Shown here: positions 13,050 through 25,900 of the stretch, in pieces | How the letters are laid out: every line of letters begins with the position of its first letter | Numbering within the stretch: position 1 is the stretch's first letter | NCBI GenBank assembly: GCA_045837725.1 | Contig: JBEWZL010000030.1 | Span: forward strand, 372,001-436,000 | Direction of reading: 5' to 3' | Length of the DNA: 64,000 nt | DNA from: Vermamoeba vermiformis | Taxonomy: Eukaryota > Tubulinea > Echinamoebida | Notes under the pieces: model-generated | The model's database searches: none | Told to the model about the DNA's origin: nothing | What the model saw: only the letters and a program-made list of their open reading frames with translations | Made by a program: the position numbers and the translations under genes

Positions 13050-13996
13050 TTTTGTTGTCTTAACTAGTTAAAGAAGTCTCATGCATGTTGGGAGTATCTA
13101 CAAAGACTGATCACTGTGCCACAGATCCTTGAGGAGACTTCTCAGTGCTTTCAAGTCGTGTACACACCACTCACTTGAGCCTCTAATTGACACAGGTGTA
13201 TGATTGACAGCTGTCACAGGAGAGGCATTGACATGTGATTTTGGTTCAGCAACATTGGTGCCAATTGACTTGGCCAGGTGTTGCTCTGATTTGACAGGTG
13301 TCACACTGTTTCTGTTTACTCCATTTTCATACTTGATGGGCTTGTCTTTGACACGTGTCTTTTTGTTGACATACAATTGCATGCTTACTCAGACTGGAGT
13401 GCTGAGACGATTGATTTTCACTGAATATGACCACCAATTGACATGTCACATCACACACTTCAGTTTGACACCGCTGATGACCCTGGTAGAGTGTGGCTAT
13501 TGGGGCAATGACAAAGGTAATTTTGTATCACGACCAAATTTGGCAACAACTCTTAACTGAACACAAAGGCCACCCCAATGACCTTCTATTCACTTTCCTA
13601 ATAGGAGAGGCAAGTCACCTGATGAGCTGCCAAACCCTGCTCTTCAATAGCAAATTACTCACTTTGGACAAATGAAGTTCACCATGAAGAACTTCCCGTA
13701 CAGCTATCAGTCGAGTGCAGGCAGTGACACTTTGACATGTGTCACTGAATACGACAGCATGCAGTGTTATGACCCACTGATGACACTTGTCATTTTCGGA
13801 TATCTGATGGATCAGTTTGTGACAAGCGTCAAAACCAATCAAGCACTCAAGGCTGCAACTGATCATGTGACTGACCAGGAAGAGTATTATTTGGTCATCA
13901 CTGCATTCCAATATGCCACCAATACAACTCCAACATGCAACCCCCCTGTGAAGTATCACCAACATGGAGACCCACTACCAATCTTATTGATGTAAG
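13050..13996. other. Unassigned block between F-box copies C and D
   Basis: About 0.95 kb that differs from the AT-rich spacers around it. It is richer in GC, crowded with TGACA/TGTCA words, and has open frames on both strands. On the plus strand two separate frames share a loose pattern (TEYD, then LMTLV, then GY), at about 13420-13500 and 13745-13810, which suggests an internal duplication. On the minus strand a 94-residue frame ends at 13098. I recognise no family and see no terminal repeats. It could be a decayed insertion or a gene I do not know. Confidence 0.35.
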
Positions 13997-16900
13997 TTAT
14001 ATTAAAAATGTAAAGTTTACAGTTATCAGGAAAGGTTTGTTTCTATTGGCCAGCTCACTTCCCAGTGCCGAGTCAAAATAGACAGGTTCAAGAATATCCA
14101 GCAACTGATCCAAATGTTCATCAGACAATTCTTTGTACACATATTCACCATTGTTTAAAACAATCCTAAGTGTTCTATCAGGATATCTGTCATTATTTCC
14201 GGAATATTCTTCTTCATCATTGCTGTGATAGTCATCAGACCTATTCGCCACAAAGTTAAAATCAGAACTAATTCTTTTAAAAGAATATTGTTGCAGTTGC
14301 TACCAGCTTATATCCAACTTACTTAGGTCTATTATTCAGTTGTGTCAACTTCAGTTGTGCAAACTTAAGTTGTGCCAACTTCAAAGTTTGATTCCATCCA
14401 GTGACTTCATTGAAGATATGTTCAATCAGTGCAGATTGAAATTGCTGCTGATTATGATATTTTAAAGAATTTCGATGAATATCATCTTGAAAGAATTCAC
14501 AACGAGTGATCACAAGCCCTTAAATATCATATTAGACAAATCAAATATCATTATTTTAATATACCTGAATCATGGCACTCAATTTCCCAACCATTTCCCT
14601 CACTGGAGTACTGGTAATGTAATGTGTTATAACAGTCTAAACATTACTATTAGAAGCAAATCATGCTTACGTTTTTGATAACTATGCTTTTCTTTGCATT
14701 GGGAAGCGGTGGTATGTTCTCGAAGAACTTTTTTATCTCAAAGGCACATAAAATACATTTTGCTCGCTTGATCTACAAGTAAAAATTAGAGTGGTATCGA
14801 AATATTTGAGTATTTGTACCATATTGTCGTTCATTCACTACCAATTTTTATCTCGCAAATCTCGTTTGAGAAATAATCGCTAGTGAAGCGAGTCTCTTGA
14901 GAATGTCATCTCAATTTGAATGTGATTATTCACAGCATCTCGGTTGGTAAAAATTCTCAAACTGAATATGAGTATTCCCAACATCTCAGTTGGGAAAAAT
15001 TGTCAATCACTATATGAGTATTCACCACATCTCTGTTGGCAATAAATCTCAAACTCTATGCGATTATTCACAAAATCTCAGATGAATGAACTCATTGTAT
15101 CTCAGTAACAAATAATAATTGTAGCGTTTATTTTAATTGAATGATCTAATAAAGGGAGTTATTGTCTACTTCAGTTGTTGATTGAAAGAAGTTGATGTGT
15201 GGCTGCGATGATCCAATTTTCTGTTTCTTTGTTGGAGGTTCCTCCTGCAATAATCCAATTTTGTGTTTCTTTGTTGGAGGTTCCTCCTGTTTACAGTTCA
15301 AAAGCTTGTATGACTATCATAAACTTACTTGTTGAATTTTAGGCTTCGACGGACTCTTTCGCTTTTGAAATTCACCCTTTTTAATTTGTTATTATAGTAC
15401 GAACTAAGTTGTATACATACGTATTCAGACAGTTCGAGCACTCGTTTCCTGATCTGTTGTATTATTAGCATTGTACTTTCAAACTCATAAATACCATTAT
15501 TTCAGCAAGTTCGATATCAGACTCAGTTGGGTTGGTCTTTGTCCAATTTCGTACTTGAAGGATCTTTTGAATATGGCCATCTTCTTCGCCTTCCTCTATT
15601 TGGTCATTATCTGCGAAGTATTGTTGCACAGCCAAGTCTATTCTGTCATTAAAAGCCTTTTGCTTCGATGTTCGAATGTATTCTTTTAGCTAATCTTAAA
15701 TGAGCCAAATAATAACACTTATTGCATATTACCAATACTGCTGCAGCTTCTAATTTGCCTTGATCAGGGGAGTCGAGCGACATCACTGGCGTTTCAATAT
15801 TTAAAGCAGTTGCAGCCAGCTCCTCCAATTCATCCTCGGTAAATTTCTTTTTATTTTTCCATGCCTCAGTTGCAGCATTATGCAGTTTTTTCTAGCATAA
15901 AGTTATTTACGTAACTAAATAAAGGAATATTCCTACCACATCCTCAGCGCTCAAGCTCTTTTTAGCTTGGTTGGGACTTTGGATTTTGCCAGATATTTTT
16001 AATAATAAAGTAGTGTTTGTGGACACTCCTTTTTTAAGTGTATCCAAGTCTTTAACAAAGTTTTGTTGCATTTGCTTGAATTCAAGGATGTGTTTCATTA
16101 CGTCCACTTGTGGTGAAGTGGGTTTTTGGGAAGTGCTACCACCTGTACTGCGAGCTCCAGAACTTGCGCTATTAGGCTTTTGTTTATTTGTGTTGCTCAT
16201 ACTTTAATGTCTACAAAATAATGTTGTCGTTTCGCAAAAAACTTAAGTCGTGCTCTAAGTGCCCAACATAGGTTTTGCACCACATACAATACTGCTGGTT
16301 ACAACTGCGGCAATGCCATGCATACATATAGAATCGTCGAGTGCATACGCAGCAATTGGGACGTAAATCAGTTGGCTCTCCATCGGCAAGAGTTTGGCAC
16401 TTGTCTGCCATTCTAACCATTACATTTTTGACCCAGTCAAACCATTTAACTCCACGATAATCTGCTTCATTTTGCAAATCATGCAACATTTCTTCAAGTG
16501 AGTATTCAACATTTTTGGCATCAGCGTACCGTACGAACAGCTCTGGTAAACGGAATTTTGGCAAGTAGTTGCAGGATAGCACTACTTGATTGCCAACAGC
16601 TTGAAGCTCAACAGCTCCTTGTGTAGCTACTATAGCAAGCTGCCCTGGACGTAAAGTGCTGGTTGGAACTGTTGATGCAGATTGACTTCCTCCGGTAACA
16701 TTGAATTCGGAGATGAAGAGATGTACACTGCCCCATTCGCATTGTTGCTTATGTTTAAAAAGTATTTGTAAGCGCATGGTTGCTAGAAAATCTTATTAGA
16801 ACAAGTGCAAGTAAAACCGATGAAACTTACGGTCACCATTTCATACAAGCGATCGCCATTAACAATTGAGTATACACAGTACTTGCGTTGATACAGTGGC

Positions 16901-19900
16901 AATTTGTACAGCAAGTCATCTTTGAGTTTAAACCATTTTGGCAGTATATCGTCTAAAGATTGCCAATCGAACTCAAATTGCTGCCGCCCTGAAGCAGTTA
17001 AGTACTTATCTGGATGTAAGTAACCATACAGCCTGTACATCGTTTAGTTTAAAATATGCATATTACTAGTTAGAACACTTACTGACAGGCAAGCAATGCC
17101 ACCGTTCTCGATGAATCAATAATTGCAATTCCATTAGTGTTGCATATATCAGATAGATCATTTTCGAATGATGTACTGTTGGGGTTTAGCAAAGTGCCGT
17201 ATTGTTGAAGAGGCAATGCAATGTGAGTCCTTGTATTTAGCCACAATTCCCAAAGCAACTCAGGATATATGGTTTTATCAGCGTTTGGCAAGACGACTTT
17301 GTAGCCGTGGGTGCACAGCTTGACGGCAAACTTCTTGCGTTTTCCAGACATGAGATGAACAACGATTGTTCGTTCTAATTCCAGATCAGTAGGACTTTCT
17401 AATAAGAAGAAGCTCACCTTTTGTTAACCGGGATAATAAAAAGCAAACGATGTCACCAGCCGATTCAATTACTTGTTGTCCGGTGGTGTACATTGACAGA
17501 AACAGTTTGATGTTGTTGTCATGTAGTGCAAGCACAGCTGCATCAAGATTATGAATATATAGTGAAATCTTTCGACCCATCATGAAATCCCACGTTTGAA
17601 GTGCTCCATCATAGTCAGCGAAATTAATTTCTGTAAAATTGTTATCGCATTGAATTGAATTATTATAATATTACCGAACAGAGGTTGTTTGATCCATGGT
17701 AGCACAGTTGCACGATTATCCTTAAAGTTAAGAATTTCTAGTGCGTTAATAAAGAATGCAGCCGTTGGGTTCGAGTATTCAGTTATCAGCTTGGGTGTCA
17801 ATACTGAGCTATCAAGCAAGCACCTTTGTTGTAGCTGGCCAATTCCGGTTATAAAATTGCTTTTTGAGGTATTAATCTCTTTGGTATGTTCCTCGTACAA
17901 TTTTTCTTCAACCTTTTGGTAATTAATAATAATTATCGTATGACTTCGAAACTTACCGATACCTGTTTTGTAGCTGTAATAACACCGACAGGCTTGGCTG
18001 CATTATTGGAATATGCTTGTTGAGCATTCAATAAATCTGCGGTATTATCGTCATATTGACCTAATTGAGAGTCGAACAAGTCAAAGCTTAATGGGCTTGG
18101 ATTCTCCCCGGGTGATGCATCGAGCGCACTATTATGATTGACACCAATTTCATTCGGAGATGTCAGCGAGACACCAAATTGAGGCACAGAGTTGAGGGTG
18201 GGTTGAACTACCTCGATGTGCCCTCCAGAATTGACAAGAAATTGTCCCAAGCCTTGTTGTTTTGGCTTTTCTGAGTCATTCTTTGGTTGCTTGTCAGTTG
18301 ACTGATCGCTCAAGGCGATCTCTTCTATTTCGTCAACTTTGCGCTTCCTGTTAGAGCGCACCAGAGTCGAAGGAGTACGGAGACTTTTCTCTTTCGGTGT
18401 TTCATTATTGTGGTTTGCACCAAAGGTCACTTTGATCTCATTCTCTAACTCGGTTGTGAGTAATTTTGCCCTCGTGATAAATTGGTCTTCACCATTGTCC
18501 AAAGCTCGAATGGATTCCAGGCATCGTGTCAAAGCAATCTCCAATTGATTCAACTTTTCCGCTGTGATCTTGCCGAAGGAAATATTGAACAGGCGATACG
18601 AAAAGGGATCGCTTTCACCCATTAGGTATTCTAACTCATCAACGCCTTTCTGCACCAAGTCCGAACAAATTTTGTTCCATACAGAGGTAACACGTAAAAA
18701 ATATTCTAATTAACTTGTATCAGAAAATGTAAAATACGGACAGTAAACTTACTCTCATTGCTAATTATCTGATCACCGAACTGATCTTTAAAATCTTGCC
18801 ACAGCTTTTGTTTAGACCTTACTTTCTGTTGACGGTACCTAAATTAAGGTAAATATAAAGCGTACAACAATTGTGGATCCAAACTTACTTTTGCCTCTGT
18901 GAAAAGTGAAGTATCATGTTGCATTTGTCCACGAAGGTCATTTTCGTAATTGTGGTGCTCAGCTGCGTGCACTTGAATGCTAGTAGTTGCACGTCTTCAA
19001 GCGTGTCCTCTGGCTTGTGCACAACGAACGCTTGCCAATTATCATAGACAGGATTATTAAGATCCTTCGCTGCATAGTAGCGTTGAATTCCGTCGACCAA
19101 GTATAATTTTTCAACACTAAGCGCAAATTGAACTGAATCCCGAACAGCACTCTTTGAAGGCCTATTAATTTGTTAATATGCGTACGAGTAAGCTAGGTAT
19201 TCATACTTCCATAGCAAAAGAGGACATATATTCACCACTCCGTCTCGCTGTAATGAGTTTTGAATTGTTGTAACGGCAGCGAGCTTTTTCCCCCGTGTAT
19301 AGCAATGTGGTGGCAAAAGCTGTAATTCTGAGATACTGACTAATTTATTTTCGATATCAGTGTACCCTAAACGCCTACAAATTATTATAAGATTAAAATT
19401 ACCGTAATTAATTAATTAAATAATTAGTCATACTGTAAAAAACCTGGAGCATTATCCACAGCAGCAGTGTTGTCTTTGATTGTACTTTTTTTCTCGTTGG
19501 TATTATTCGAATTACGCCCGCTCATTGTGGTTCAAAGTGCAACGGTTTCCAATAATTGGGGGTAACACTATTGGTGCTCAGACAAGATGATAAATGTGAA
19601 TTAACGGTAATCGTGCTAATCAAACGAAATCTCAAAATCGGCACGGCGTGCCGATTTTGAGATTTCATGTCACGTGCTTTTAACCTCGTCCAATTTTATT
19701 AATAAGTCTAGTTTACACGCGATATCTTGACCACCAATGGTCGGGGTATAATATCTCTATGCAATTCATACGTGACGTGCATTGGCCTGCTTGCATGTCG
19801 CTCATGGACAAGGCTCAACTTGATGGCGCGATCGGATGTGCCAAACGCTTCTAATTTCCTGGTAAGTGTTATTATTTTATTACAATTAAATAATTTAACC

Positions 19901-22900
19901 AGTGGAAAATATCGTTTCAACACTCAAGTTGGAAAAAATTAAATTAAAGTTTTTTAAAATGGATTGAGGTTTGTGTTCGCTTGTAGATCAAATTGATGTA
20001 TATTATTGCCTTAATAATATTTTACCGTAATTTTTATTAAATAAACAGATAATAATCAAGCGATCGTGAAGCCAAGCGATGAAAGACGAAGGACAAATCA
20101 GAGGTAAGTCCTTTCATATTGTTAAATTGAATTAAAATAATGTTTTAAAACTGTTCAATTAGATATTACAAGCTAGCGAAGATACATCCGGTTCGTCTAC
20201 GTGCTGCGTTGAGCCTGCTTCAGCAATTAATGCGCGGATCGATCGCGCTTAAAGTAAGTCAATCAAGTGTGTATTTATTAATATAACATTGTTTATTTTA
20301 TAGTACACCCAAATTAGCGAATTGGTGACACGATCTATCGCGTTATTACTCGCTGCTTAATTGTTGTTGATTGTGCGTCGACCGCGCTAAAAGTAAGTAT
20401 AATATGATTAATTTTAATATTCTATTTTTTTCTAATGGATTGATAGTCAGCTCGTTCGCGCTCATTGACGCGACGCAAGAATTGTTAACTTCAGTGTTGC
20501 TGTTCACCTGGTAAAATACATTCATTACTATTATTACACTGTACTAATACAAGTTTTATACAGGTATGTCGTTGCTCGCAAACGGATGTGGCACGCGATC
20601 GATCAGACGTGTAGCGAACAGCGTTTAAAAAGATCAAACAATCACGTAAGTAAAGCAATTATTGATTATTAATTTATAATTTTTTGTACAGTTGTTAACT
20701 TTGTTGACGCAGGGAACCCTGCAATAAAATACGTCAGTTTCGATCGGGCATTGTACGTTAATAAAACGCATCGATTGCGTTAATGGTAACTACACCTTAT
20801 TTAATGCATCATTTTAAACGTACTGATATTATTATTTTAATAGTTTTAAACTGTCCTAGTGAATTCACGAATCTGGTGCACGAGATCTGACAGCGTGAAA
20901 ATTTGGGTAAGAGACGAATTACCTAGTACGTAAGTAACATAACGTAGTTTGCGAACCCAAATACTAATATTTTATTACGACAGATTGGCTGAAATAGCCA
21001 ATAGTACGAAGAAATGCGATCCGCAACATGAGCGGTTCGCACGCATCAGTTTTCATTTAAACGCAACAGATCGACCACAAGGGTCGAAATATTTATTATC
21101 CGTTGAACATAAGCTGATAGTGACGCGCCACGGTTGCAACGGCCGTTCAGCGCGAGTTATTTGGGTGAGTTAATCTTCGGTCCATGAGCAGATGCAGTCA
21201 AGTTGGATTATCGACCACAAGGGTCGATTTATTGTTCATTGATAAATAAGTACGCGCCAAACGACACCCAGCGTCGTTCCAGCACGAGACTCAGCGCGCC
21301 GATCTAACCTCATCTGAATCTCGGTGCAGTGACCGAGATTGTTCAAGGTAATATTTTTTATATTATAGTTCAACAAATTAAAATACATTTATATTTATTA
21401 TATGGCGAAACTTAGCCATTAGTTTTAAATTTTATAACTAAATTTACTGGTCGAGCTTAGTGCTCGAGTCAAATTAAACTATTTATTATTATTTATACAA
21501 TATTTTAATTCTAATTTTAAAGTCTACGGCGTTAATGGATCAAGGCCTGGATCCGTTGGATGTCGCGATATAAAGTCTGCTCGGCTTTATTTTGGACCCC
21601 AGTAAGTACGCAAATCCGTTTATGACATCTACTAACGCTTATTGAAATCAGAAAAGAACGATCCGCAACTTGAGCGGATTCATGTCTCAAAATTCTTTTG
21701 AAGTACTTCGGTAAGTCCATTTATTATCAATAGGTATATACCTATAGAATAACGCATAGACAATCAGTGCCCCCGTACATTGCGTTTAATCGCCGATCTA
21801 CGAGCCGCACTGATCCAAGTTGTACTCCAGGCTACTGTACGTATCGCGATTTATTATAGCTCAAACGGAGTAATTTAACGTAATTTAAAACTCTAATTTA
21901 GGTGAGCTTGATGGTACGGTAGACGCGCGCCAGGCTCACATGATTGCTGCAATGGGTCCGAGCAATCACGGCAACTTTCAGGGCCCGCTTTACATGTACC
22001 AGACCTACAGCACCATCAACGCGAAGCGTCTCTCGCTCGTCAGTACGTAATAATTAATTCGTGTGTAGGGAGTGCTGATCTTTTGTCGATAGATGAGCTG
22101 GCAGGTGGCACGCGTCCGCACACCTCTGGGCCACTTAATCTGAACAAATCTCGGCTTAACATCACCGAGGACCGCATTGTGTTCATGTTCAGTGCCTTCA
22201 ATGTCAAGTACCGTACGTATCGCACTGACAATATTGTCGCTGACTCGCTGCTCCAAAGCGATGCAGAACAGCGCCGAGCTGTCTCTCTCCACCAACGATC
22301 TCATGGAAGAGGACTACGTGGCGTAGCCTGCACGTCGCATCACAGCCCAACTACCAGCACTGGCCTGTCATTCGTCCGCGGCTGTGCCGTCACTTCACCG
22401 CAGTCCCTCAACAACTCGCGCTCCAGCAGTGCCGTCACTTCACCTGAGCCTCGCGCCTGGGCAGTGTCATCGACAGCACCACTGCCCTTTGTGCAGTTTC
22501 ATTAATTCGCTCACGGTCCACGCATGCTCTGTGGGCTCACCATCACTGTCCTTGCTGTCACTGCTGTTCGGAGTGTTGCTGTTCGATTGAACACTTCGTG
22601 CAATCCAATAACATGCAGCACACAGACCCGTCATCACCACAGTCAGTGCCGAGAGTTGCTCGTCATACCCAATTACAAAATTTCTCATTGAGTCATTGAT
22701 CGCGCTGTAACTAAGTATAGACCAACTTAAATTATATGCACAATATATTGATTCATGTTTTGTTCATAGGAAAAGTGTCTGTGTGGACTTAGCGGATCTG
22801 CAACTACGGATGTAGCGCGCGTTAACTGTCATCAGCAGTAACGCTGTTTAACAGGGTAAGCAAATAATTCGCGAATGCGTGCTAACTAATAACTGTTTAA

Positions 22901-25900
22901 TATATTAGCATCGTTAAAAGAGTGTTTGTTATGCAGTGGAGCCGGATCGAGCGCAACGCATCTCGATCCCTAAAATTTTACATTGCGCACCGATCGCTAT
23001 AAAAGTAAGTAAAATGCGACGCATCTTCAATGGACAATATCCTGATACTATTTTTACTAGGAACAGTGTCAACCGTGACGACAACAGATCTGATCGAGCG
23101 ACTGTTTCCCCACTCTATCACGTGAGTAAGCTCATTCAGCAGTTACGCCACGTTATTGATTAGGGCACTGCGGTTTACTCTCAGTTGCAACACTGGCACG
23201 TCATTCACGTGGCCTGTTGTTAAATCCGGATCACACACTGGCAAACCAGGTGCATGAACAATAAAGTAGGTCATGAGCTCAAAGAGTACACCATGCTTGT
23301 AACAAAAATAAATAAAGAGGTTTGAGAACAGTAATTTTGCGTCGGCGGACTAAATTTTATGTAAATTTTTGAAAGATCGACCACAACTGGTCAATTTATT
23401 ATTTTTTTTTTCAATTACTATTTCAACAACTATTTACAGCTGGTTGTAGCACGTTACGGCCTCAAACCGCGAGTTATTGTGGATTTACTTGATCAACCGA
23501 TTGCACGTGTAAATTGCTGCAGCTAATCAACAATTCGACCACAGCGTTCACTCACTCACACGTGTGTTAGTTATTTTACTATGGACAACTTAATTGCTGC
23601 AAGCATTCAACTTGGTAAGGAGCGGATGCGTTGGTTTATATCGTATTAATTTTAATTTCAAGCAACAAAAAATGCAAACCAAGAGTCGGACTGGTATCGA
23701 TATATTTACGATACTGATTCACAGCCATCTGAAACAAATCCAAATCCAAGCCAAACACCCGAAATTACTTTAACCCGTAAGTACCTCAATTAATTTAATA
23801 ATTAATAAATAATAATATTGATTTTGAGCAGGAAAGGACACAATCACGGTGCTAGATGATTTTGCTTGGAAGATTGAGCACTTTTTACGCTTAAAATTTG
23901 CTCTATGGCTCGATGATGTAATACTTTTCACTTTCACAAGGTAAGTCAAAGTCTTTGCAAATAATACGTATATTAAATTGCTCATTCAGGCAATGCTTTG
24001 TTTTAAATTCATTACGCACTCACTAAAAATTATTATCAGTGCTTACAACAACAAAGCGGGCTGAAGTGCAACGCTTGTTGGATTCGTGGAAGGTTTCTTA
24101 TCCATTTGAAGAATTGACACTGCGAGCTCAGACCAACGCAGTCGACTGCGGCTTGCACGTAATTTCATTTATTCGTGCAGCTGTTCAGTCCGAAGCCACA
24201 CTTCCTTCCTTTGATACTGTTTGTAAACGTGATGAATTATTCGACTTGGCGGTTAATTCAGTTTCTACAGTAAGTAGAATAATCATTTTAATACACGAGC
24301 TAATTGTTTAATAAAGCAATTAAAAAATCAAGTGCAAGGAATAGTCAATCGATTTGCACAAAGCGACTTCAAAATTTTACTGTGCGTGACAAAGAAAGAA
24401 GAGCTGCGCAGCATGTCCCTGCAACTAGGTACTCTAAAGAATTATTACAACCATTTATGCGAAAAATTCAACGTTGAGTTGCGAAAAAACTATAAACGCA
24501 TTGATCATCTGCTTGACGCTATAGTTCTGCTTCATCAGAAACATGGCGCTGACTGTACTGACGAATTTTTATAATAAATAGTCAATACTGAATGCATACC
24601 ACTCAATAATATTCGAACAATGACAACGTCACACAATTTGCTCGTTATTCAACGTCTTTCGCAACAATACAAGACAGAATTTTTCAACAACATATACAAG
24701 AAGAGCATCAAATGGAAGCAGTCTTATAACGATTTTCATGGAGGAGGCTTTCCGCAACCCAAGCTTTACGCAGCCTTTTCCAAAGATGTTACAAACTTGG
24801 AATATTATGTTCCCCACACAAAGCACGGCAAGCCACTATTAGTATATGAAGCACAGCCGTATACTGATCTACCAGTTTTACAAATCTTTGAGCAACTGCT
24901 AAACTCAATGGGCTATAGTGGCTTCAATTATGTTACGATTCTATTGTATGCTGGAGATCGCTCGCATATCAATGCTCACCGTGATGAAGAACAAATTAAT
25001 GGCTTCGAAACTTTTGATGATGTAATAGCTACTTTTGTTTTTGGAGTAGAGAGGTAACTACTATGATAATACACCGAGCCATGCAATGATACCGTTATAG
25101 GGAACTTAAGCTGTACTATGATTTAAAGGATGGCAAATTTATTCGCATTCATAACGGAGATAACTCATTGTATATTATGCAAGGAATTCAACGCATAACA
25201 GAGCACGAGAAGGCAGCTGCTACTGGTATAAGTTACAGCGTGATATTTCGCTGCTTACAGCCCTTTGCTGGCAATGTCGAGGACCCCAACAGATTTAACG
25301 AACAAGTTTTTATTGATTGGTCCAATCTCCTGATTCCAATGGCTTGGACCTTATTGCCCGATATGACCGACCTGCACGTAGGTTCTATCATCAATCTTAG
25401 AGAGTTCAACAAGCGCCGGTTACACCCAACTCAGATGTCTTCTCTGTCACTGCGGCGAGGTCAAGCTTCATCCATCGTCCTCTATTCAGACCAAAATATT
25501 GTTAGTCCGTGTGGCAACAAAATATGGTTCATTGGCTACGATACTGTTGATAAAAGAAACAAAGCATTGAATAATTGCCTTTTGGCCGTAAACAAAGGTT
25601 CGTTATCAATTCCTGTCTACAAAAGAATTGAAAAAAAAGGCCGAATGTTTTTAGGCAATTTTTATGTTCATAGTGCTATCGAATTAGCACAAAAGATGTA
25701 TTTTTTATTGGTTAAAAATGAATAAAGACAAGTATTACTGTTCTACATGCCGCCGAGGCTTTCCGTTTCCAGGAGAGCTGCAGCGACATCTCAATACTTC
25801 CATTCACGAGACAGAAGAAGGCAAAAATACCCCCGAAAATACATACAACTGCACTGAACACAAATGAAATGCACTAGAAGACACGATCGGTAAGATACTT

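Noticed and set aside
19620-19670. Inverted word around AATCGGCACGGCGTGCCGATT between the divergent cargo genes, considered as an operator or replication origin
   Set aside because: It is a striking palindrome, but a single one with no partner elsewhere in the element; function cannot be argued from sequence alone.
22005-22304. Minus-strand 99-codon frame
   Set aside because: Antisense to the better-biased plus-strand exons at 21902-22326.
22467-22688. Minus-strand 73-codon frame with a TM-like stretch (LSALTVVMTGLCAACYWIA)
   Set aside because: Short, isolated, no splice partners and overlaps plus-strand exon-like DNA; kept only as part of the stem-loop block.
24620-25725. TET/JBP-type dioxygenase
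   Set aside because: Spacing of the metal motif and the short distance to the R-x-x-F-R end fit AlkB better than TET/JBP.
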